From Owenia fusiformis (lineage: Eukaryota > Annelida > Polychaeta > Sabellida > Oweniidae), in the NCBI GenBank assembly GCA_903813345.2, contig CAIIXF020000009.1:34632740-34696739 (forward strand): a stretch of DNA of 64,000 nucleotides. Reading direction: 5' to 3'. Shown here piece after piece: positions 55,741 through 64,000 of the stretch (within the stretch, counting starts at the first letter, position 1; each line of letters starts with the position of its first letter). The notes below the pieces were generated by a model, which saw nothing but the letters and a program-made list of their open reading frames with translations, made no database searches and was not told where the DNA came from. The translations under genes were made by a program, and so were the position numbers.

Positions 55741-56690
55741 TAGAGTCCATTTCACTGCTTCATTTCGTCAGTAGAACGGCAAAAATAAGAAATTGGGAGA
55801 CCATTGTGCAATAATATATGGAAAAGTATATTCATAATGTACATGAATGACATTTGTATATTTCAGAATTTTTAGTTTTTTGTGCAATAAGCCTGTGCCG
55901 TCTTGTAATTTGAAGAATTTCAGCCATGTTAATCTTATTGAAAATAACATGGCAGAGAAACATCCAAATATAAGAGGCCACACACTTTATAAGCCAAACT
56001 AGAAGCAATCCAAGATATACAAATCTCATTCATGTACATTATGAATATACTTTTCCATATATTATTGCACAATGGTCTCCCAATTTCTTATTTTTGCCGT
56101 TCTGCTGACGAAATGAAGCAGTGAAATGTTATCCCGTTCCCGGACTATAGTCCTGCACTGATCGCATTCATTTGCCTGTACGATTACAACTTGGGAGAAT
56201 TATCTACGCCCCTTACACTTAAGATACCTACCTCAATGCATTATAGAACTCAAGATGTAACTTCTAATATATTGGAACCGCCGATTGTCTGGGTATATCG
56301 GCAGAACGGGAACATTTTCTCTTTTTCATCGAGAGAGATTCCATCACTTTTCAAAATGGCGGTTGGATTTAAAAAGGGAATCCCCCGTTTGGCTGTCCCG
56401 GATGTAGCCCGGAAGTACCAATATGGAGGAATTTGACGGTTGAAATAAGTTAAATGTTACACGCAAATATTGCGATCAAAAACGAAAATGTCTTCGTTCT
56501 GCCGATAAACCCAGACAATTGTGGATTCAACTACACGAAAAGAATGCTAAATTACCAAGGAATCTATTGAAGTAGGTATCTGAAGTTTAAGATCAGTAAA
56601 AAATTCTCCCATGTTGTAATCGCACAGGCAAAAGATTGAGATGTTCACAGGACCATAGTCCGGGAACGGGATAAGTGAAATGGACTCTAA
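55741..56690. mobile_element. Foldback element split by a later insertion
   Basis: The outer arms TAGAGTCCATTTCACTGCTT and AAGCAGTGAAATG plus GGACTCTA are inverted; the left arm (55741-55860) matches 56030-56128 in reverse (ACCATTGTGCAATAATATAT and complement). The right end is interrupted by 56129-56674. Confidence 0.78.
56129..56674. mobile_element. Nested foldback element, TTATCCCG ends, 8-bp target duplication
   Basis: Ends TTATCCCGTTCCCGGACTAT and ATAGTCCGGGAACGGGATAA. GTGAAATG stands on both sides (56121-56128, 56675-56682), and removing the element with one copy restores the arm of the host element. The arms continue inward (CAACTTGGGAGAATT / AATTCTCCCATGTTG). Confidence 0.88.
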
Positions 56691-57331
56691 AAACTCTGCC
56701 ATCTGTGAGAAGTGTACGCTTTTCCGAAAATAGTTGGATCCATCAAACTCAAAATGCTTCCTAAAAATCAGGTTTCCTAAAAGTACACTAACTGATGCAT
56801 ACAGAGTAGTTTTACTTACTTTACTTTTAATTTTAGAAAGTTAGACATCGCACATGTTGATGGTCTCAAAATAAATGGCTTTTAGGTCATGAGTCCCCCA
56901 ATATTTACAGGGGACCTGTCAATTAGGATTCTGTTACAGTAGACTGTAAAGATTCTCGATCAACCTCAAGTGAATGAATTCCTCAGTCGAGTAACTTTGT
57001 AATTTCATTTGTAAATTTCATTGGACGTGTATATTCTCGATTCCAGGACAACATCTGACTCTGATATAACAAGATGGAAACGCATACATGAGTGCAATAG
57101 TACTCAACTTGCACTTGGGTCATTTGTAAACATAGAACCACGTGTTAGACTGACGTCATCGACCACAAGCAATTTGATTGGGTGGCGAGAGTTTGATCAG
57201 CCCATAGAACTCATCGTACGATCGTACTTCAGAATGTTTCATTTACAAATCTTTTTACAAATTCAGTGGCGATTCTAACAGTTCGGACGTTTGAGGTTCA
57301 TGAGAAGAATTTTGTAAGTATGCCTTTTTTC

Positions 57332-57396
57332 GAGGTCTCCTCTGCCGAAGGCAGCGCGAAGTAGGAGCGTAGCGACTACTTTGCGGGAGACCTCGA
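57332..57396. repeat. GC-rich hairpin with CGAGGTCTCC arms
   Basis: CGAGGTCTCCTCTGCCGAAG at the left and GCGGGAGACCTCG at the right are inverted around GTAGGAGCGTAGCGACTAC. It directly precedes the element at 57405. Confidence 0.65.
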
Positions 57397-57404
57397 ACCA
57401 TTGA

Positions 57405-57818
57405 TCGAGTCGGGGCAATCTGCGCGAGATTCGGTTTTTACTTGGTTCGGTTTTTCATTAAAGGAAGTACTTCATTCCCATGATTCAAAGTGCTTTTCTG
57501 CCATCGGATCGGTTTAAGTTTGTACAAAACACGTCTACAAATCCGGGGCTATTGATATTATGTCATTACATTTGTTTTGGGTGTATACTTTTTGTTTTGA
57601 CACTTAACAAAAATATTCCCGCTCTATATGGTGCATCATGGGTAGGGACTGCTGTGAAATAATGAACGTAAGTGACATCTATCTCAAATTAAATGTTCTT
57701 ATTAGTTATCGATTGCGCATGCGTGATAAAAATTTGAACCAATTACATTGCTGGATTTGATGCGCATGCGCTAAAAACCGAACCAAAAAATGGAATCTCG
57801 CGCAGATTGCCTCTAGTG
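57405..57818. mobile_element. 414-bp inverted-repeat element, copy 2 (reverse orientation)
   Basis: Reverse-oriented homologue of 6391-6805, ending TCGAGTCGGGGCAATCTGCG and CGCAGATTGCCTCTAGTG. It is flanked by CATTGA at 57399-57404 and 57819-57824. Most of the length is closely similar to copy 1. Confidence 0.85.
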
Positions 57819-58709
57819 CATTGATCACGTTTGCTCCTGTAATTATTCATTTCTTCACCTCTTTAAAATGTGATTTCAATCAGTTGATCAAATTTTCAGA
57901 CTTTGACCTCAAATTCAAATAATAATATTTATAAGAAAAAATACTGACTCATTGATATATTTTTAAAAGTCTCTTAAATAAAGTGAAATGAAGCCAAAAT
58001 CAGCTAAAATTATACAATGTCGTAAAATGGCGTGACTGGAATATGATGTAATCACCCGTGACGTCAGACACGTATTGCCACATCAACAACTAAACAAACA
58101 ATTAATATAGACTTCACTGATTGGTTTAAAGATTCCTCGCATCATTTGTGACGTCATTAACATGTTACCCAACCAAAAACTAAACAAATAACAAATAGGC
58201 ATATAGGTTCGTTCAGTGCCACGCTCTTGAATCAGTTATAAACAGGGATAATCAACAGATATATGAGAGGGTCAGGCATTTTTTTGACTTGGAGACCTCG
58301 ACTCGAGGAGTTTGCTGCATTTTCTTGTTAGCCTAGATATCTTGAATGATTTTCATATCACCGAGTGCAAAAATTCGAGCATGAATTGATATGTCGATGC
58401 TCATCTGTTGCCTTGGCTCTGCATTTTTAATTTTCGCGGTTTGTAAACATTTTTCGGACTGTCCGGAGCGAAATGCTACCTGTACTTGTGTATCCCATTG
58501 TGTATTGGAATTGGGGTTTTAAGGTACACCTGGAAAATAACATTTGGGTAAAAATTGCTATATTAAAGTATGAAGGGCAGGCATGTTAGAATATCTCCCG
58601 GGGAATATCTGGTAACTTATGGGAATTCCAGGAAATTCTGATTCACATTTTCTATTTTTCCAAATTTTCTTTCCGAAAGTTTCTAGACAACACAGGAGCT
58701 ACCATTGAC

Positions 58710-59744
58710 TTATCCCGTGCCAGGACTATAGACCCGGGGGGTTCACTATATATAAACCTTGACGGGGATCCTCGGCGCATGTGGGGTACCTTTTTCAACG
58801 TTTGGTATGGCAATGGACCCATATTTTAGGATTTGGTATGGGAATGCCCAGAAATTTCTGACTTCTGAGGTATGGTAATGGTCGGTCTTTTGCTCTTCTG
58901 GTATGAGAATGGTAGTTGTAGATATGTTATATTACCTAACATTAGTGGTTTGGCATTGGTCCAGTAGTTGCAAATTTGAAGTTGTTTTGGATCATTTCCC
59001 GAAGTATCTTCTTTTCCAGGGCCTTCTTCAACTTTTGAATTTTAGCCCTTTTCCCGGGAAATGAGGACCAATCATAGGCTTTGATGAAGTCTCGCGAGAT
59101 TTTTCGTGATTTCAATACAAAACTTGCCGCCAAGAAAAATGGTCGCTCGATTCGAAAAGTGGTTGATTTCCAACGATTTGAAGCTTATGGTAGCGATTTT
59201 TAAGTGCCGGTTCATTATATCGACTGATATACTGTGATTCCAAAATACAGTTTTGAAGGCATTCGACCTCGATTATTTTCCGTTATCCCTGATTTTCGTG
59301 TTATTTTGGTCATTTATGACCCCAACTACAGTATGGCATTTGTCCTTGATTTGAGGTATGGCGATTGGTCCTGTATTTGCACATTTGTTTGACATTGATC
59401 CTATATTTCATTTACTTTGAATTAAGGTATGGCATTGGTCCCATATTTGGACATTTGGTATGGCATTGGTCTTACATTTTGACATTTGGTATGGCATTGG
59501 TCCCATAATTGGACATTTGGTATGGCATTGGTCCTATATTTGGACATTTGGTATGGCATTGGTCCTATATTTGGACATTTGGTATGGCCTTTGGGCGTTA
59601 TTTTGGTTGGTATGGGAACATATTGAAATTTGACAGATTGGTATGGAAACATATTGATATTTGAGGCTTCAGCCTAGGACCCCCGTCGAATTTTATATAC
59701 AGTGAACCCCCCGGGACTATAGACTATAGTCCTGGCACGGGATC
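58710..59744. mobile_element. ~1-kb element with TTATCCCGTGCC ends and direct-repeat flanks
   Basis: Ends TTATCCCGTGCCAGGACTAT and ATAGTCCTGGCACGGGATC, flanked by ACCATTGAC at 58701-58709 and 59745-59753 (8-9 bp). The terminal sequence is close to that of 56129-56674, so both belong to one family. A second inverted pair lies inside (GGTTCACTATATATAAA / TTTTATATACAGTGAACC). The interior contains a minisatellite. Confidence 0.83.
59424..59600 (+). repeat. Minisatellite, ~31-bp units (GGTATGGCATTGGTCC...)
   Basis: About five to six head-to-tail copies of GGTATGGCATTGGTCCTATA plus TTTGGACATTT with small variations. Looser single copies occur upstream (58800-58930, 59335-59400), so the array grew inside the element. 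Confidence 0.88.
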
Positions 59745-59899
59745 ACCATTGACCTGTTAATTCAGGTTTACTAAAAGTAGACAGTGTAATGATACTTTCC
59801 TGAAAAAAGCAAGGAAATACATGCCTTCATACTTAATTTTGTACCAGAAAATAACATGTATAGCAATTTTTTACCAAAATGTTACTTTCCAGCTGAGCC

Positions 59900-61296
59900 T
59901 TAAAATGTTGCCAGTACTAGTTGACTCATAGCTGAATTTTCATGTAAATAACTATTAGAAACCATAGCCATTAGGGGGGGGAGCGGTTTTACCAAAGGGG
60001 CAGCTTTTGCCAAGGGGGAGCTTTTTGACATTTTTGGCAAAAGATCATCCGAAAAGTGTTCAAAATAGTGAAAAATTGCATGATTTTGATAGAATTTCTG
60101 ATGGCGGGAGGGGGGAATGGGGGGCGAGTGGCTAAAATTAATCAGATATTGGAGGAAATGTAGAATGTCACTCACCCGAGGGTCACTTGACTGGTTTGGT
60201 GACACACTTGTCCATTTTATGGCTGTGACGTCATCCGGCCGGATGTCATATCTATATATTGACTTTAGCCCAAACTTGGGTTAATTTGATGTTTTCAATT
60301 TAATTTGAGCAAATTTTCACATTTTTCAGATCAGCTATTCTTTTTATTTATCTTTTCTTTTTATTTTCTATTTATCTTTAATTTTGATGAAGGTGTGAAT
60401 GACTGATTATATTTTCAAACTGAACAGCAGCATTTTTTTCATGTGCACTTTAGTTTATCAATTAAATTACAACAAAATAAAAAAATTATCTTTGTTTTTT
60501 TCACAGTTTAAAATGACAAAAACAGTATATGATTGACATGTATGCTCAAATGAGATGATGTTAGTAAATTGATTACGACTAAGAAGAAAAAAAAAAAGAA
60601 TTCAATGCTTCGTTGACTCTCATAGAGCCAAATTAGGATATTTAGATTTTCACTTTTTTATTATTGAATGAGTGGAGAAGTTGATTTACAGTAGGTTTCA
60701 TTTCATTAGCATATTCATTTCATGAAAAGACCTTACAAATAAATGATGAAAGAACTTTCAAATCCAATTACCATCCGTGTTGTTGATATACCACATTTCA
60801 ATTCAGGATAATTGATAATAAAGGATTTGGTAAAAAGTAAAGATTTGATTCATAACCATATGAATGTGGTCTGGAGATATTGATTGTTTAACGTCATCAT
60901 CACCCCATAAACAAACGGGAACATCAGGTGATTCAACGATGATAATAGCCTACAACTGAATGTAACAAATGTAAAGAACATCTGTAGATCTTGTTTTATG
61001 ATTTATTTACAATGTGTTAGATTGTTTATTTATTGGTCAATGGCATTGACATTGAATTCTATGGTACATTCAAGTAATAATCCATAAGTCCATATGAACT
61101 TGGCTGACATATTAGAAAGGAAATTCCTTTTCACTTAGTCTATTACAATTATATTTGTTTTTGAATTGAACAACATGGACTTTCTGTACCATGTTGAACC
61201 AAAATAAATATTATATTTGAAATTGGAAACTTAGCATATTGAACCTTCAACAATTTTTTGTTATCATAACTTGTAAGTTTTAATGAACTTTATTTA
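59900..61296. other. Upstream region of the fatty acid synthase gene, no gene seen
   Basis: AT-rich sequence with a G-rich patch at 59970-60130 (runs of G, GCGGGAGGGGGG-like). No coding exon was recognised on either strand. Confidence 0.45.
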
Positions 61297-62117
61297 CGAG
61301 GGTTGTCCCAAAAGTAATGCAAAAGTAAAGTTTCATGCCGATTGATAACATTATGTTGATATTATAATAAAATCAAGTTGGTGAGTTTGGGTAGGGCGGG
61401 GCAATTTTTGTCACGTCAAGAGGAATAAAGCAAAAACTTTATGAAAATATGAAATAACTAATAAACAAATACCATTTTGTGTAGCTAAGAGGTATGCTAA
61501 AAATATGTTAAGATTCTACATGTACATTAGTAATTACTAGGACCACATCCTAGATTTTATGGATGTATATTGTACAGTGTTCCATTTCACATTTTCTCAA
61601 AATCTTTTGATGCCTTCTCACCCAGTCCTGATACGCTCTTAGCAATTTCTTCCATTGTGACAAAGTGAGGTGTTTGGCCTCCCAGGTTTGGATCGGAGTT
61701 GACATTCAGGGTCCAGTCATCATTTTTAAATCCCTTCTGCCACCTCATAATTGTAGTTCTATCTGCTGTATACTCCTTACATACTTTCTTCATGATTGGA
61801 AGTTTGTATGGCTGTGAAGTATAAAATTGGACCACCAATTAAATGCAAGGCCATCTTATTAGGTTTGTGAATTGCAGCTATTTTTACAATTTATTGACCG
61901 TGACCGTTTCATGATTAGAAAAATTGGTACCTGACTCGCCCATCTCTATCCCCATGTTGCTATAGCAACCATGTTAAGACAACATTAACGGATGATGCTG
62001 AAACTTCAGGATATAACAGATAACATGTTAATTGCATAATACACAAAGTTTCAGTTGAATTGAAGAATATTAAGGAAAGTTAGAGCATATAGTGCATTAC
62101 TTCTGGGACAACCCTCA
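61297..62117. mobile_element. Internally deleted mariner-type element
   Basis: Ends CGAGGGTTGTCCCAAAAGTA and TACTTCTGGGACAACCCTCA, flanked by TA. The ends resemble those of the element at 14420-15843. It carries only a fragment of a transposase (minus strand, 61587-61838). Confidence 0.82.
61587..61838 (-). pseudogene. Mariner-type transposase N-terminal fragment
   Basis: 83 codons. YTADRTTIMRWQKGFKNDDW then SDPNLGGQTP resembles the mariner helix-turn-helix end (SRTTVFRWHKRFKEG ... DDPRSGRP). After TMEEIAKSV the frame reaches a stop with no catalytic DDD/DDE region, so it is a deletion derivative. Confidence 0.6.
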
Positions 62118-62138
62118 TACATATGTTTCTTATATAAC

Positions 62139-62482
62139 TGTTCAGTGACCTTCAGTGATTCTGGTCAATAAACTGGCGCTGTTGGAGGTAGAGTTTGACA
62201 AAAGACATTATTGATCAACACTTTCTAAAGTTGAAAATATGAAAATCACCTCATGTCTGATTAAGGTGCAGTGGTACTAATGAAAGGTCACTGAACAGAA
62301 TCTTTTGAATTTTTCTGAAAATGTGTCCAATATTTGTATATTGCTCTAAATAATACAATCTTTGAAAATGCAGGCACGTAGCCAGAATTTTTTAAAATCC
62401 CGAAGATTGTATCAGTAAGAGTAAATTAGGTAAATTTTCTGAAAAATTCAAAAGATTCTGTTCAGTGACCTTTCCTGAGGCG
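62139..62482. repeat. Inverted repeats of CTGTTCAGTGACCTT
   Basis: CTGTTCAGTGACCTTC at 62139, GGTCACTGAACAGAATCTTT at 62286 and AAAGATTCTGTTCAGTGACC at 62453 form two hairpins sharing one arm. The CAGAATCTTTTGAATTTTTC arm is inverted at about 62440. Probably a small MITE pair. Confidence 0.65.
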
Positions 62483-63540
62483 TTACTTTTAGCTATTATT
62501 CAGTCACATTTTCAGCGGGCTGAAAAAGTTATTTCATCATGTTTAGGGTCATTCTGACCATTGACATTGTGATCCTGGTCCTGTAAATGATATGTGGAAC
62601 TATTTGAATTGACTGGAGGTCAAACCAGAACTCTGTTATCTTTGTTCAAAAAATGTCTAAAAATGCCACATTTTTTGTCACTTCCTGTTTTGTCATTTCC
62701 TGTTCCTGCACCTTAAGTTAAATCATTTGAGCAATTAGAATACCATTAAGTTGTGATATCCCTGCCACATTTCTCTCTCTGATCGGTCCATATCCATCAT
62801 GTAAGAAGGCATGTTTCCTGATCAGAAGTGTGATGTTATAGAAAAAAAAATATTGACCAGGAATGGTCAAGAGTCAAATCATGAAGTTATATATTGTCAT
62901 GTATTTCACTGATAAATATAGGGAGTTAAGAAATACAGAACGAGATACTTTTGGGCGGAAGTTAACTCAACTTTATTGACATGCGCATGCGCCACATTCC
63001 ACATGCAATAGTGAAAGTGAAACTAGAATGGGTAGCATAAAAGCTTTACATATATCATCAATGCTGGTGACTCAGTCAGAGTGGGGAATTATAATCAATG
63101 AATAATGAAACAGATATTTTGTTGTTGTACCTATCTGCCTATGTCACAGTCACTTTCATAAATTAAATATTCACTCACATCCTTCCGGCTTCTCCGATTA
63201 TTTCTTGTGTATGCACATGTCACCTGAATAGCATGAAATTTTATTCTAATTCCATTATACCTATAAAAAGCTAAAAGTTCTGGATATTACAATATTGCAA
63301 TTTGTCATGTTATATGTGAAAAATGAAATAAAGGGACTTAATTTCATTTCTAGTAAATGTGGACATTCCTGCATCTTTAATCTCCAATGACTTCATTTTT
63401 GATAAATCTTTATTGAGAAAATAAAATGACTCTAAACATGGGCATTTTTAACAATATTTCATTATTCTCAAAAACCGTTGCTTCTAATATTTCACACTAT
63501 CCCTTCTTTTTTGAAATGATCGATAGAAAGAAATCTATGA
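62483..63540. other. Promoter-proximal region of the fatty acid synthase gene
   Basis: No exon recognised. A TGCGCATGCGCC motif at about 62982 (resembling a nuclear respiratory factor-type GCGCATGCGC site) lies 740 bp upstream of the ATG; whether it is functional is unknown. Confidence 0.35.
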
Positions 63541-63715
63541 ATTAAATTTTACAAATGCCATATTTCAGAGATAACAACATACACACAAGCACAAAAGATG
63601 AACTAAATTTAAAATGTTATATTTCAGAGATAAGGATATAACAAATGATGAATTAAATCTTACAACTGTGATATTTCAGAGATAACGATATAACAAAACA
63701 CCAAAGTGATAAGGT
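63541..63715 (+). repeat. Three tandem ~55-bp units each with an acceptor-like ATATTTCAG
   Basis: Units start ATTAAATTTTACAAATG, ACTAAATTTAAAATG and ATTAAATCTTACAACTG, each followed by ATATTTCAGAGATAA at 63560, 63619 and 63671. Any of the three CAG could be the splice acceptor of the exon holding the ATG at 63723. Confidence 0.75.
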
Positions 63716-63722
63716 TCACAAG

Positions 63723-63921
63723 ATGCCCGCAAATATAGTGGAGGCAGCTACTGCTTTCCCAGAAGACACATCAGATCCCCCTATTGAGCAAAACAAAGAT
63801 GATGTGGTTATTAGTGGAATATCGTGCCGTCTGCCGGAATCTGATAGTATGGCAGAGTTCAGAGAGAATCTCATAAATGGGGTCGACATGGTAACAGAAG
63901 ATGATAGAAGATGGACACCAG
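63723..63921 (+). CDS. FASN: Animal fatty acid synthase (or FAS-like polyketide synthase), first coding exon
   Basis: ATG at 63723 to the donor CCAG|GTATGT, 66 codons plus one base (phase 1). After a ~25-residue acidic leader the peptide reads [40 protein letters not shown], the very start of the ketoacyl synthase domain of animal type I fatty acid synthase (known form: GMSG(R/K)-x-PES ... NL-x-x-GVDMVT-x-DDRRW). FASN makes palmitate from acetyl- and malonyl-CoA in the cytosol. Only the beginning is in the window, so the related animal FAS-like polyketide synthases (common in molluscs) cannot be excluded. Transcribed away from TBL3 (divergent). Confidence 0.8.
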
Positions 63922-64000
63922 GTATGTTGTTATGACACATTACTAAAATCACCATGGTTACTTCTATCAGTAGACAGGTGAATCCAAAAAAAAATTTTTT

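Noticed and set aside
59422-59652. Repetitive minus-strand protein (SKYGTNAIP repeats)
   Set aside because: It is the translation of the 31-bp minisatellite inside a transposon.
63716-63955. Minus-strand frame opposite the FASN exon
   Set aside because: It is the antisense shadow of the conserved ketoacyl synthase start.

Overview
The window is a stretch of an AT-rich invertebrate animal genome. It has split genes with GT-AG introns, very large introns and a heavy load of short inverted-repeat DNA transposons. The gene set would suit a lophotrochozoan such as a mollusc, but the species cannot be fixed from the sequence. A WSC domain inside a peptide O-xylosyltransferase, as seen here, is an invertebrate trait. 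A run of exactly 500 N at 27337-27836 is an arbitrary-size scaffold gap that divides the window in two.

Left of the gap. (1) Plus strand, 928-21312: the first three coding exons of a peptide O-xylosyltransferase (signal anchor, stem, conserved Cys-rich block, first half of the WSC domain). They are separated by introns of 15.5 kb and 4.1 kb; the WSC remainder and the catalytic domain were not found. (2) Minus strand, 24078-27154: four exons of a microsomal-type (CYP2-clan-like) cytochrome P450 with I-helix, ExxR, PERF and haem-Cys motifs intact; the N-terminal anchor exon is missing on the gap side.

Right of the gap. (3) Plus strand, 28086-28738: the terminal exon of a secreted fibrinogen-related (FReD) protein, followed by a polyadenylation signal. 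(4) Minus strand, 29018-53132: thirteen consecutive exons of TBL3/UTP13, a WD40 protein of the small-subunit processome; splice phases agree at every join. The C-terminal Utp13 exons (gap side) are missing and the first exon is uncertain. (5) Plus strand, 63723-63921: the first coding exon of an animal fatty acid synthase (or FAS-like polyketide synthase), running off the window. These are ordinary housekeeping or secretory genes with no sign of an operon or shared pathway.

Most of the rest is mobile DNA. Much of it consists of foldback (nearly palindromic) elements: 1160-2777 (8-bp target duplication), 10390-12360, 14420-15843 (mariner-related), 35004-38581, 41895-46376, 48429-51947, 55060-55530, and a nested pair at 55741-56690 / 56129-56674 (8-bp duplication). 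A 9.3 kb intron of TBL3 is almost entirely a candidate large inverted-repeat element (29514-38816). It carries decayed copies of a repeat-associated gene family recognised by EADTR-, D(T/A)DVLV- and GCDTT-type motifs, with further elements and a tRNA-derived SINE nested inside. This element is the nearest thing here to an undescribed system. All four genes flanking the gap are incomplete on their gap side, so a scaffolding problem should be considered before drawing biological conclusions about gene order.
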